64,000 nucleotides of DNA. It comes from an uncultured bacterium (GTDB taxonomy: Bacteria > Cyanobacteriota > Vampirovibrionia > Gastranaerophilales > Gastranaerophilaceae). Of this stretch, positions 17,926 through 26,545 are shown one piece after another (position 1 is the first letter of the stretch; each line of letters starts with the position of its first letter). The DNA lies in NCBI GenBank assembly GCA_949298985.1, contig CASFYV010000029.1, positions 38,457-102,456 of the forward strand. Direction: 5' to 3'. A model generated the notes under the pieces. It was not told where the DNA came from and ran no database searches. It was given only the letters and a program-made list of their open reading frames with translations. A program made the translations under genes and the position numbers.

Positions 17926-17982
17926 GTTTATAAAGCCTCCTTATATAATTGTACACGCAAAATGATAAGTATGTAAACATGA

Positions 17983-18000
17983 TATGTTAACTTTTGTAAA
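17983..18000. promoter_or_regulatory. HLR1-like direct repeat
   Basis: TATGTTAACTTTTGTAAA; on the minus strand it reads TTTACAAA-AG-TTAACATA, one mismatch from the HLR1 consensus. It lies between the 17925(-) start and the 28-residue ORF at 18072(+). Twenty bp further on the plus strand is TAAATTTT (18021-18028). Weak on its own in AT-rich DNA. Confidence 0.3.
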
Positions 18001-18071
18001 TTTTTTACCAAATTATGTTATAAATTTTTAAAAATGTGGAACGGAATTAATGTAGGAAAGGAGTATTAAAA

Positions 18072-18158
18072 ATGGAAATTTTAAATTTAATATTATTCGG
18101 ATGTATTTTTTATATAGCATTAATTGGAATACCAACTCTTTGCGAAAAAAAACATTAA
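18072..18158 (+). CDS. 28-residue single-pass membrane peptide
   Basis: Short ORF: Met-Glu, then about 20 hydrophobic residues (ILNLILFGCIFYIALIGIP), then a short tail ending CEKKH. It is preceded by AAAGGAG with 8-nt spacing, among the better ribosome-binding sites of the window. This is strong support for translation of such a short frame. It overlaps the convergent 18155 gene by 4 bp. Size and topology resemble small regulatory membrane peptides; type I toxins are another possibility. No homology can be claimed. Confidence 0.55.
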   Translation: MEILNLILFGCIFYIALIGIPTLCEKKH

Positions 18159-21100
18159 TTCATCAAACGAGATAATTTATCACCAGATATTGCGATTTGG
18201 AGTTTTTGTTCTTCTGATTCAATATTTAGGGATGTAATATTCTGTGCTTTTATGATGTCAATAAAGAGTTTTTCAAAAAGTACATAAAAGATTTTTGCTT
18301 GATTATCATACTTCTGTAATAATGCCAAAGTATCATTCACCTGCAATAGTGCTTCTTCTGTTTTATTATTTTTTAATTTTAATAATGAATCAAAATATTT
18401 AGTAAGAATATTAATATTAAAAATTGCACTATTTTTGGAAAATTTTAATATATCATCATATATTGCTTGTGCTTTTTGTATAATACCAATATTGGCATAA
18501 GAATAAGCAATCAGTAAATCACAAAACAATTCCAATTGTTTTTGATTTATATTCTCAGCTAAAAGTTTTGCTTGATAGATATTTTGAGCAAATACTTTGT
18601 AATCATTCTTATGCTCACTAAACTCTTGTAACAATAAATATACTATTTTGGCAAAAGCAGAAGAATTTTCAATATTTGTCGGAACAAAATCTTTTCCATT
18701 TAAATAATCTCTTATAGCAAGAATACAATCTTTATCTTCTAATTCATCACCTAATGCATTTTTTACATTATCAAAATATTCTTCCAAATCATCATCCATA
18801 ATTAAAACTTTTGCTAAACCAACCAATCTGAAAGTTTCAAATAAATGTTCCATAAATAAATTTATTGAAAAACTATTAGGTTTTATCTTGTCAAGGATTT
18901 CAGGCTGCAAAACATTCAGAATATCATTAGCAACTTCTACACACTGAACATAATCTCCTATATTATAAAGAATCTCTATATTAACTAATGATAATAAGAA
19001 AAACTTAACATTTAAAACCCCATTAACCAATAAAACAGGATTTTCCATTCTTGTATAAATATTATGTAACAAAGTCAATGCATCCGTGTAATTTGAAGAA
19101 ATCAAAGCTCCTTGAAGCATTAAATTAGATAATTTAGAAATTTTTTCATCATCATTCTTTTCAAAAGCATCGACTAAAAGAATATTTTCTATAGAATAAA
19201 TTTTTGAAGGTGAGTAATTATATAAATTTAACAAAATATTTTCATACACTTCCTTCTTATTTTCTTCTAATTCCTCTTTGGTAATATTAGATTTTATATT
19301 TTCTATTAAAGACAAAAAGCCTAAACAATTTTTTAAATACGCATCAAAATCTCCAACTGCCATAGAAAACTTTGAATTTTTCCATAAAATTAAATACTCT
19401 TCTTTAAAGATTTCTAACTTACCTAATATCAACAAAGTAGTTGTATCGTCTAATTTAGAACCTATTTTGGCTAAAATATTTTTACAAATAAAAACTTCTG
19501 CTTCTCGTTTCAAGGAAAGTTCTAATGCTGATTTCATAATATGATAGTCATTTAAATATACAATACCATTTCTTTCATATACAAAACCTAAATTTTCCAA
19601 TAAAGAAATATTCTTTTTTATATCTTTTACCCCTAAAGCTTCCAATGTAAGAAAATCAATTCTTTCGCCCAAATAATAAAAATAGGCTAATATCATAGAA
19701 GCATCCTGATTTTTTGAAAGATTTTTTAATCTTGCCTTGATAAGTTCCGGTAATTTAATTGGTAAAATCAAAGATAAATTATCTTTTACCAATAAGCGAT
19801 TTTCAAAATTTACTAAAATCCCCTTTTCCATAAGGTACTTAATAGCATTGTTAAAATATAACAAAGAACCATTAAAATTCTCAATGATTTTTTCATAATA
19901 AAAAGATTGAATAAAATCACTGGCTTCCTCTTTTATATTGGATAAAATAGAATCTATATCTGTTTTTTCTATAATATATTCAGAATAAAGTTCCGTTCTT
20001 AACAAATTCCTAATTTTATAATGAACAGGAAATTCCAAAGATGTTATAAAAACAAAAAATGGAACAATATTTTTATATTTATCAAAATATAGTTCCAAAG
20101 TTTGGATCGTTGTATCATCTAAATATTGAAACTCTTCAAATATTATCACATAATCCTTAAGTAAACTCAAAAAGCCGGAAAAATCCTCCATATAAGCAAA
20201 TCTTGCATCTTCGGGAGTTGAAGCTTTTCTTGAAATTCCATTTATCAATTCAACTATAGAATTAAAAGTTTTTAGTTTAGAATTTTGAGGAGCTAACGAA
20301 TTACAAAAAGACCACTCATTAAAATCCTTAAATATCTTCTCAAATACACCCCAAGGTTTAAAATTTAATTCTTCTGAACAAACAACTCTTAAAACTTTTT
20401 TATTTTTATTTTCAAAATACTTTACCAATTCTGAAGTTGAAATTCTATTCTCAATATCTGCTCTTATAGAAATTATCTTATTATCATCCAATTTATCCAA
20501 TAAAGAAGTTGAGTTAGTTTTATAAAAATTAGACTTCGCATTAATATCAAACACCTTAAAAGAATAAACATCATCAGATTTTATCTGAACATTTTTATTA
20601 ATTTCAGTCCTTTTTACATCAGTAACAAAATCCTCTTGTTTAAATTCATCCGGAGGTAAAACATAATTATCTAACAAAATTTCATAATACGAAATATTTT
20701 GCCCATTACTTTCTACTGTATATAAAGAATCCGTTTTATAATCCTTACTTACACAATCATAAGAAAACTGATCTAGAATAACTTGTATTCCTTTCAAATA
20801 TTTTTTATCTTGTTTTTTTGTATTTAAAAGTTTTATATCATTCTGTAAAGTTGGTAATATCAATAAATCTGAAGAATTCTTTTTTATTATTGAAATATTC
20901 AATTTTAAAGAAGTTCCTAATTCATCAATAATTTTTTGATTTATAAGAGACAACGAATTAACTATTTTTAAAGCAAACCTCACTGCTTTGTTTACAGAAG
21001 TCGGAAACGACAAATCTCTATTATAATTAACTACAAAAACATCATTATATCTAATTATAGTAGCATCTATATCTTTAAATTGAGCCGTTAAAATATTATT

Positions 21101-21445
21101 TAATTTGAAATAAAACTTTGAAAATAAATCTTGAGAAGCGAGTATTTTTCTAATATTTTTAAGGGCAGCAAATTTTATTACAAGTGATGCAAATTCATCA
21201 GATTCACATTCTTGAAGAGCTAGACTTGATTTTATTAAAAAACCACACTTACATTTATCTTGAGAAGTTGAAACAGTCTTACCGCATTTGGCACATTTTG
21301 TCAAAATTATATACCCACAGTCCTCACAAACAGAAGAGTGATTCATACTACCACAATTTGGACATTTTAAAGATATAACTTTTTTACAAAACGGACATTC
21401 TGTAGATTTATCAGGAATTTCTCTTTTACATTTTGGACATTTCAT
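18155..21445 (-). CDS. zinc-ribbon protein with cyclase-like and degenerate ATPase regions plus TPR-like helices
   Basis: 1096 residues. Residues 1-70 hold about five Cys-x2-Cys knuckles in series (CPKC, CPFC, CPNC, CEDC, CAKC, CKC), a chain of zinc ribbons. Residues about 80-230 resemble a class III nucleotide-cyclase fold (for example ATIIRYNDVFVVNY), without verified catalytic residues. About 290-540 looks like an AAA_16/STAND module, but no intact P-loop is seen; IISIRADIENRISTSEL stands where it would be, and IIFEEFQYLDD resembles Walker B. The rest is helical, TPR-like. It is divergent from the ZorA-like gene with about 75 bp between starts. Likely a signalling scaffold. Confidence 0.6.
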   Translation of the reverse strand: MKCPKCKREIPDKSTECPFCKKVISLKCPNCGSMNHSSVCEDCGYIILTKCAKCGKTVSTSQDKCKCGFLIKSSLALQECESDEFASLVIKFAALKNIRKILASQDLFSKFYFKLNNILTAQFKDIDATIIRYNDVFVVNYNRDLSFPTSVNKAVRFALKIVNSLSLINQKIIDELGTSLKLNISIIKKNSSDLLILPTLQNDIKLLNTKKQDKKYLKGIQVILDQFSYDCVSKDYKTDSLYTVESNGQNISYYEILLDNYVLPPDEFKQEDFVTDVKRTEINKNVQIKSDDVYSFKVFDINAKSNFYKTNSTSLLDKLDDNKIISIRADIENRISTSELVKYFENKNKKVLRVVCSEELNFKPWGVFEKIFKDFNEWSFCNSLAPQNSKLKTFNSIVELINGISRKASTPEDARFAYMEDFSGFLSLLKDYVIIFEEFQYLDDTTIQTLELYFDKYKNIVPFFVFITSLEFPVHYKIRNLLRTELYSEYIIEKTDIDSILSNIKEEASDFIQSFYYEKIIENFNGSLLYFNNAIKYLMEKGILVNFENRLLVKDNLSLILPIKLPELIKARLKNLSKNQDASMILAYFYYLGERIDFLTLEALGVKDIKKNISLLENLGFVYERNGIVYLNDYHIMKSALELSLKREAEVFICKNILAKIGSKLDDTTTLLILGKLEIFKEEYLILWKNSKFSMAVGDFDAYLKNCLGFLSLIENIKSNITKEELEENKKEVYENILLNLYNYSPSKIYSIENILLVDAFEKNDDEKISKLSNLMLQGALISSNYTDALTLLHNIYTRMENPVLLVNGVLNVKFFLLSLVNIEILYNIGDYVQCVEVANDILNVLQPEILDKIKPNSFSINLFMEHLFETFRLVGLAKVLIMDDDLEEYFDNVKNALGDELEDKDCILAIRDYLNGKDFVPTNIENSSAFAKIVYLLLQEFSEHKNDYKVFAQNIYQAKLLAENINQKQLELFCDLLIAYSYANIGIIQKAQAIYDDILKFSKNSAIFNINILTKYFDSLLKLKNNKTEEALLQVNDTLALLQKYDNQAKIFYVLFEKLFIDIIKAQNITSLNIESEEQKLQIAISGDKLSRLMN

Positions 21446-21520
21446 AGTTTTGATTATAGCCTAAAGTTTGGATTTATGCTATACTTAAGGAAATGTAATT
21501 TTAAAATGGAAGAGAAAATA

Positions 21521-22402
21521 ATGACAATTATATCAATATTAATAGAACCTGCAATTCTTATAATAACAGTATTTTTTCTGTTATTCATAATGACAATACT
21601 AAAAAATTATAGAAAAGTTAAATTAAATTTGTGTTCAATATATGAATACTTAAAAACTTTAAATAAAAATGAATTATCATACAGATATCAAGAATTAGAT
21701 AAATTTATGAGTTCAAACGACTTTACAAGCACTGCTTGGGAAGATTTCAAAAAAGCACTGATATTCCCGGAAAAACTATATGTAGCATCACAAAATGCTA
21801 ATAATGATAATTACAGACCTGAGATTTATTTAACCCTTGATGCTTCTTATTTTTTCAATGAAGAATCTCTTATTTATTCAAAGATTAATCACAAATTCAT
21901 ACAAACAATGCCAACCCTATTAACAGGTTTAGGTCCATTTTTTACATTTTTAAAAATGGCAATTGCATTTACCGAAGTAAACTTTGCTATAGAATCTAAT
22001 GTAGGAAATTCCCTAAACGGGCTTATTGCCAACATTCAAATAGCAGCACTTTGTTCTGTTTTTGCAGTAGGATATTCTCTTGCTTTTATGTTTATTGAAA
22101 AAATTCTATACAATAAAATGTGTAAGAAATATTATTTACTTATTCAAAAAGAATTGATACGTTTATTTGATGTTGTAACTAGTGAAAAATTCTTAATCGA
22201 TCTAGTAAAAGAATCGAAACTTCAAAATATTACTAATGAAAAAATCCTAAAATCATTACCTGAAGACTTTGCAAAAGCCGTTTCTAAAAGTATTAATGAA
22301 ACCACTACACCATATTTAGAAAACATATTATACAGCTTAAATAAATTAAACGAGCAAAACTCTAAAAACTCTGGTGGAGATATTGTTGACAAACTATTTT
22401 AG
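21521..22402 (+). CDS. MotA/TolQ/ExbB-type channel protein resembling ZorA
   Basis: 293 residues from ATG 21521, chosen for GGAAGAG 6 nt upstream; in-frame ATGs at 21476 and 21506 are possible. An N-terminal helix (about 6-28) is followed by a cytoplasmic helical domain. Two further helices carry MPTLLTGLGPFFTFLKMAIA and IAALCSVFAVGYSLAFMFI, the pattern of MotA/ExbB pore helices and especially of ZorA (LxGLGxxxTF). The C-terminal region (about 215-293) is helical and ends near the membrane-partner gene. 19 bp separate it from the MotB-like gene. No ZorC/D/E candidates are adjacent. It could also serve a different ion-driven motor. Confidence 0.65.
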   Translation: MTIISILIEPAILIITVFFLLFIMTILKNYRKVKLNLCSIYEYLKTLNKNELSYRYQELDKFMSSNDFTSTAWEDFKKALIFPEKLYVASQNANNDNYRPEIYLTLDASYFFNEESLIYSKINHKFIQTMPTLLTGLGPFFTFLKMAIAFTEVNFAIESNVGNSLNGLIANIQIAALCSVFAVGYSLAFMFIEKILYNKMCKKYYLLIQKELIRLFDVVTSEKFLIDLVKESKLQNITNEKILKSLPEDFAKAVSKSINETTTPYLENILYSLNKLNEQNSKNSGGDIVDKLF

Positions 22403-22421
22403 AATTCAAAAAGGATAAAAT

Positions 22422-23111
22422 GTGAGATTAAAACTAAAAAAAGAAGATAATAGCCAAGATAATATATTTTGGGTAACAATGACAGATTTAATGACGGCAC
22501 TGGTGCTTGTTTTTATGGTTTTATTTTTTTATACATATATGACTAGTACGTATGAACGGTTAGAGAGTGGTATTGAACAACAAAAAGCCGCAGAAAATTT
22601 AGAGAAATCTTTAAAAGAACAAAATATAGAAGCTACAATTGACGGAAACAAAGGTATTGTAAAAATATCTGATTTAGAATTATTTGAAATAAACAGTTAC
22701 GAATTATCAGAAAAAGGGAAAAAATATCTCAATAAATTTGCTCCTGCTTATTTTAATTCATTATTCACAAACGATTATCTTAATAAAAATATTGCAAAAA
22801 TCATAATACAAGGTCATACTGATTCACAAACATATAAAGGAAAATTTTCCGAAGACGAACAATATATGAAAAATATGGAATTAAGCTTAAAAAGAGCATA
22901 TTCTGTTGCAAATTATATGATAAGTACCCAATATAACAAAGATAACGGAAACAAATTAAGAAAAATGATAATAGTGGAAGGTGCAAGTTATTCTTCACCA
23001 ATACTTATTAATGGGAAAGAAGATTTTGCAAAGAGCAGAAGGGTTGAATTAAAACTTGTTATGAAAAATGAGAAAAAGCAACAAGAAATAACCCAACAAG
23101 AGCAGAAATAA
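22422..23111 (+). CDS. MotB/OmpA-like protein resembling ZorB
   Basis: 229 residues. A short basic N terminus is followed by one transmembrane helix with FWVTMTDLMTALVLVFMVLF. The Asp before the helix core matches the proton-binding Asp of MotB/ZorB. A C-terminal peptidoglycan-binding OmpA domain (about 85-215) has IIIQGHTDS and a terminal RRVELKLV. A GTG start with AAAGGA upstream is used. It pairs with the preceding channel gene, as in MotAB, ExbBD and ZorAB. The 3' end overlaps the convergent chromate-transporter gene by 53 bp. Confidence 0.7.
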   Translation: MRLKLKKEDNSQDNIFWVTMTDLMTALVLVFMVLFFYTYMTSTYERLESGIEQQKAAENLEKSLKEQNIEATIDGNKGIVKISDLELFEINSYELSEKGKKYLNKFAPAYFNSLFTNDYLNKNIAKIIIQGHTDSQTYKGKFSEDEQYMKNMELSLKRAYSVANYMISTQYNKDNGNKLRKMIIVEGASYSSPILINGKEDFAKSRRVELKLVMKNEKKQQEITQQEQK

Positions 23112-23592
23112 TAATATAAATTATTGGATCTTTTTTAGAATTCCAGCTCATTATCAAAAGAACCCCCAACAAAACCATAGCTTTTAAATCTTTGATTTCA
23201 GGTTTTAAAAGTCCTAAAGCTACAGAAGTTAAGAGTGCACAACTTATTGGTTTTAAGGTTGCTATAATTGATTTCACATAAAAATTATCACTAAATTTTC
23301 TTAAAAGTTTCGAAACAATTATTACAAGAAATAAAGAGGGTAACATCTCTGAAGTTGTAGCAAGAGCAGAACCCAAAACACCAGCTGTTTTAAGTCCAGC
23401 ATAAGTTGCTACATTTATACCAACAGGTCCAGGAGTGATAGATGCCACCGCAACCATTTGGGTTAACTCTTCTAAAGAATACCAATTATAAACCTGAGAA
23501 ATATGGTATAAAAAAGGAATTGTTGCATACCCACCACCAAAAGAAAACAAACCTATCTTAAAGAATTCTAAACAAAGATGAAGAAAAATCAT
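23059..23592 (-). CDS. chromate transporter family protein, half-size subunit 2
   Basis: 177 residues with about five hydrophobic helices. Signature GLFSFGGGYATIPFL near the N terminus and SITPGPVGINVATYAG of the CHR family. It is one of two tandem half-length proteins that together equal a full ChrA; the other overlaps it by 4 bp. Substrate in vivo may be chromate/sulfate or unknown. Its C-terminal coding end overlaps the convergent ZorB-like gene. Confidence 0.85.
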   Translation of the reverse strand: MIFLHLCLEFFKIGLFSFGGGYATIPFLYHISQVYNWYSLEELTQMVAVASITPGPVGINVATYAGLKTAGVLGSALATTSEMLPSLFLVIIVSKLLRKFSDNFYVKSIIATLKPISCALLTSVALGLLKPEIKDLKAMVLLGVLLIMSWNSKKDPIIYIIISALVGLFLVAFSHFS

Positions 23593-24143
23593 TCTTTTTC
23601 TCCTTTTCTTGTTTTTTCAAAAAATCTTTTATAAAAAACACCAAAAACAGTAAATATTAAAATTGTTTGAATTGGTGATAATTTTATAAAAATCAATCCT
23701 AAAAGAGCAAAAGCAAAAATAACATAGAAAAAGAAATCTCTTATAGATTTTTGCCACATTTCTCTAACTGTTAACATTATTAAAGCAATAACAGCGACTC
23801 CTACCCCCCATAAAGCGCCTTGAACATATGAGTTTTCGGTTAGAGTACCCAAAATAGATGCTAATAAAACAATGCACAAAAATGGGACAGATGTAATACC
23901 AAACATTGCAACAACTGCACCCCATTTACCTTTAAGCTTATATCCTATAAACATAGAAATATTAGCGGCTATTAAACCCGGTAAAGATTGACTTATCGCA
24001 AAATAATCTATTAAATCATCATGAGATATTAACGCACGTTTTTCAACAAATTCACTCGTCAAAAGAGGCAAGATTACATACCCACCTCCAAGCAATAATG
24101 CTCCAATTTTAGTAAATATTAAAAACAATTCTATTAATGACAT
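23589..24143 (-). CDS. chromate transporter family protein, half-size subunit 1
   Basis: 184 residues, hydrophobic. The CHR signature appears as KIGALLLGGGYVILPLL and SQSLPGLIAANISMFIGY. Its start overlaps the bioB stop by 10 bp and its stop overlaps the second half-subunit, so SDR-bioB-chr-chr form one tight minus-strand operon. Confidence 0.85.
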   Translation of the reverse strand: MSLIELFLIFTKIGALLLGGGYVILPLLTSEFVEKRALISHDDLIDYFAISQSLPGLIAANISMFIGYKLKGKWGAVVAMFGITSVPFLCIVLLASILGTLTENSYVQGALWGVGVAVIALIMLTVREMWQKSIRDFFFYVIFAFALLGLIFIKLSPIQTILIFTVFGVFYKRFFEKTRKGEKE

Positions 24144-25051
24144 TTTACTAACTTACGACCTAATTTATTAATCAATTCTTCATCTTCTTTAGGAGAAAAA
24201 CCTGTTGTAGTTAAATAATTTCCCACAATTGTAGAATCTACACAATATTTAAATGCTTTTTCAATATTTCTTTCAGACAATCTTGCCTTTTTTCCACCTG
24301 CTAATCTTATAGACGAATTAGGACAAGCTATCTTAAATATTGCCAATGTTCTTAAAACATTTTCTTCATCAATTTTATTTCCATAATTTTCAAATGGAGT
24401 ATTTTTTATCGGCGTTAATATGTTAACAGGAATACTATCCGGATTAATTTCAGCAAGCTCTAAAGCCATTTCAACTCTTTGTTCAACAGATTCACCCATT
24501 CCAATAATGACACCACAACAAAGCTCAATTCCGTATTTTTTTACCAAATTTACTGTATTTATTCTATCTTCATAAGTATGTGTTGTACAAATTTCAGAAT
24601 GATAAGACTTACAAGTGTTTATATTATGATGAAATCTTACCAAACCTACTTCTGCAAGTTGTTTAGCTTGATCTTCATTTAAAATACCTATACTTGCACA
24701 ACTTTTAATACCTTCTTTATTAAGAGCCTTAATCATTTCAAGCATTGTATCAAAATCACTTTCATCAGGAGTTTTTCCTGAAGTTACTATTGCTACCCTA
24801 TCAGCCCCGTTTTTTACACTATCTTTTGCAACATCAACAACAGTTTCTACTGATAACAAAGGATTTGTTTCAATATTAGTATTGTAATGAGAACTCTGTG
24901 CACAATATTTACAATTTTGTGAACACTTACCCGTTCTTGCACTAATAATTGAACAAAACTCAAATTCATCTTTTAAATAATTTTTTGCTTTATTTAATAA
25001 CGTTTCTAAATCTGAGTTATATAAGTTTAATAATTCTTCTTTTGTATACAT
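24134..25051 (-). CDS. bioB: biotin synthase
   Basis: Radical-SAM enzyme inserting sulfur into dethiobiotin. The [4Fe-4S]-SAM motif CSQNCKYC (CxxxCxxC) is near residue 45. Downstream are CASIGIL, RFHHNINTC and IRLAGGKKARL, typical of BioB; the Arg of the last is the [2Fe-2S] ligand region. The ATG at 25051 (305 residues) is supported by AAGGAG 6 nt upstream; an earlier frame start at 25072 is rejected. Other bio genes are not in the window, so the source of the precursor is not visible. Confidence 0.93.
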   Translation of the reverse strand: MYTKEELLNLYNSDLETLLNKAKNYLKDEFEFCSIISARTGKCSQNCKYCAQSSHYNTNIETNPLLSVETVVDVAKDSVKNGADRVAIVTSGKTPDESDFDTMLEMIKALNKEGIKSCASIGILNEDQAKQLAEVGLVRFHHNINTCKSYHSEICTTHTYEDRINTVNLVKKYGIELCCGVIIGMGESVEQRVEMALELAEINPDSIPVNILTPIKNTPFENYGNKIDEENVLRTLAIFKIACPNSSIRLAGGKKARLSERNIEKAFKYCVDSTIVGNYLTTTGFSPKEDEELINKLGRKLVKCH

Positions 25052-25061
25052 AAATTTCTCC

Positions 25062-25751
25062 TTAATAACCAACGCTTAATCCTGCACATAAATTTATAGA
25101 TTGTCCTGTAACCCCTTTTGCATCATCTGAAATCAAATACTTAACCATGCCTGCAATTTCAGAAGGATGAACAAATCTTTTTTGTGGTACAGTTTCTAAA
25201 ATTTCATCTCTTGAAAATTCGCTATCCGAAATTGATTCGTTTCCTAAATCTGTATCAACCCAACCAGGATTAATAGTATTTACAGTTATACCAAATTCAG
25301 CAAGTTCTAACCCTAAAGCTTTTGTTGCACCAATAAGTCCGGCTTTTGTCGCAGAATACAAACTTGCATTAGCTTCTCCCATAACTCCACTAATTGAACC
25401 TATATTTATAATACGTCCCCATTTATTTTGTTTCATATATGGAACGGCTTTAGATATAAGATACAAAGGCGCTTCTAAATTAGTTTTTACAATGTGAGAA
25501 AGATCATTTTTATTAATATTTTCTATAGGCGAATAAATATACTCTCCTGCATTATTAATTAAAATATCTATATTATTTTGTTCTATATATTCACCTAATT
25601 TCTCATATTCAGATGCTAAATCACACACAAAATAATTTTTATAATCTTTAAATAAATTTTCATTCCTTGCAGAAACAAAAATCTCGCCATTTAAAGTTTG
25701 TGCAATAACTTTTCCAATTCCTCGACTAGCACCAGTAATAAGTATATTCAT
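25062..25751 (-). CDS. short-chain dehydrogenase/reductase (FabG-like)
   Basis: 229 residues. NAD(P)-binding TGASRGIG, NNAG, catalytic Ser (GSISGVMG) and YSATKAG are all present, then NTINPGWVDT. This is the classical SDR catalytic set. The substrate is uncertain: 3-oxoacyl-ACP reduction is the usual annotation. The position directly before bioB (10 bp) might mean a role in pimeloyl/biotin precursor synthesis, but that is inference. Confidence 0.85.
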   Translation of the reverse strand: MNILITGASRGIGKVIAQTLNGEIFVSARNENLFKDYKNYFVCDLASEYEKLGEYIEQNNIDILINNAGEYIYSPIENINKNDLSHIVKTNLEAPLYLISKAVPYMKQNKWGRIINIGSISGVMGEANASLYSATKAGLIGATKALGLELAEFGITVNTINPGWVDTDLGNESISDSEFSRDEILETVPQKRFVHPSEIAGMVKYLISDDAKGVTGQSINLCAGLSVGY

Positions 25752-25772
25752 AAAAAAATACTCCCTATGAAA

Positions 25773-25800
25773 ATTATATCATAAGGAGAAGGAATGTTAA
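25773..25800 (-). promoter_or_regulatory. putative sigma-70-type promoter of the SDR-bioB-chr operon
   Basis: Reading leftward: TTAACA (25800-25795), 16 bp, TATAAT (25778-25773). GGGAG lies between it and the ATG of the SDR gene. Confidence 0.45.
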
Positions 25801-25807
25801 GTCAAAA

Positions 25808-26278
25808 TTAAGTTAAAAACTGTGCTTGATAATTGTAGTACGTCATCGTTGCATTTTGCTCACTAGGTTTGTTTGATAAACCAAACACGCTTTGAGCTTC
25901 TGTTTTTAACCCTGCAAAATAAGTCATAGCTTGACCATCAATTGCACTTTGACTCAATAGTTGAATTGCGTTATTAAACGCAGCATAATCTTTTTCATAA
26001 TCACCAGTAGCTTGAACTCCTATTTGAGCACATAAACTTGCCCAAGGTATAACTTTTTGGTTATTTTGATTATCAATCTGCTCTTGTACCTGTTTCGAAT
26101 ATTCAGCATACATTGCAGCATCTAATTTCTTCAAATCATCAGTTTTACCAGTAGGAGTAATATTAAAATCATCAAAAGCTCGTTCAAGAGCAGCTGAATT
26201 AAAAGGTACACGACCTAGATACGAATACAAATTCGCACTAGTGTAAGAATATACTCCGTTTACTGTGAAGTTTGACAT
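25808..26278 (-). CDS. small lineage-type protein of unknown function
   Basis: 156 residues, not recognised. Tyr/Asn/Ala-rich, mostly helical after residue 30, no signal peptide or membrane helix. The ATG at 26278 is used because GAGGTG precedes it; an upstream GTG at 26287 overlaps that site. It is divergently transcribed from the 26546 gene, and both have the sigma-28-like plus HLR1-like promoter layout. The downstream neighbour is the SDR gene with its own promoter. Confidence 0.6.
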   Translation of the reverse strand: MSNFTVNGVYSYTSANLYSYLGRVPFNSAALERAFDDFNITPTGKTDDLKKLDAAMYAEYSKQVQEQIDNQNNQKVIPWASLCAQIGVQATGDYEKDYAAFNNAIQLLSQSAIDGQAMTYFAGLKTEAQSVFGLSNKPSEQNATMTYYNYQAQFLT

Positions 26279-26308
26279 GATACACACCTCATATATGATA
26301 TATAACGT

Positions 26309-26370
26309 ATATCGTCATTTTTTCTAAAAACTTTAGCTTTTTTTTAATAAGTTTTACAAAACTTTACAAT
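26309..26370 (-). promoter_or_regulatory. sigma-28-like promoter with upstream perfect HLR1 match (for 25808-26278)
   Basis: Minus strand: -35 TAAAGTTT (26335-26328), 11 bp, -10 GACGATAT (26316-26309), against the FliA consensus TAAAGTTT-N11-GCCGATAA. Seventeen bp further upstream (26353-26370) the plus strand reads TTTACAAAACTTTACAAT. That fits the HLR1 consensus at every constrained position (TTTACAAA-2-TTTACAAT). Relative to the predicted start the site lies at about -51 to -68. Binding by RpaB and use of sigma-28 are inferred. Confidence 0.55.
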
Positions 26371-26421
26371 TCACTCTCCAAAAGCTTATATAACTGTATT
26401 TTTATATTTAAGAAATTTACA

Positions 26422-26484
26422 TATTTAAAGTTTTGTAACAAAAATTTCAAATTTACTAAAGTTTAGAAAAAAAAATGCCGTTAA
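26422..26484 (+). promoter_or_regulatory. sigma-28-like promoter with upstream HLR1-like site (for 26546-28327)
   Basis: Plus strand: -35 TAAAGTTT (26457-26464), 12 bp, -10 GCCGTTAA (26477-26484). An HLR1-like element TATTTAAAGTTTTGTAAC (26422-26439) ends exactly 17 bp before the -35. It is in the same orientation relative to transcription as in the divergent promoter. The shared core of the two elements is TAAAGTTTTGTAA. Confidence 0.55.
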
Positions 26485-26545
26485 AGATGAAAAAGTAGGA
26501 TTGTACTGTCAAATATTAAAACGAAAATAATGAAAGGAGTATTAT

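Noticed and set aside
21462..21488. TAAAGTTT before the ZorA-like gene as a sigma-28 promoter
   Set aside because: The -35 is perfect, but the -10 at 11 bp is ATACTTAA without GCCG and there is no upstream HLR1-like element at the right place.
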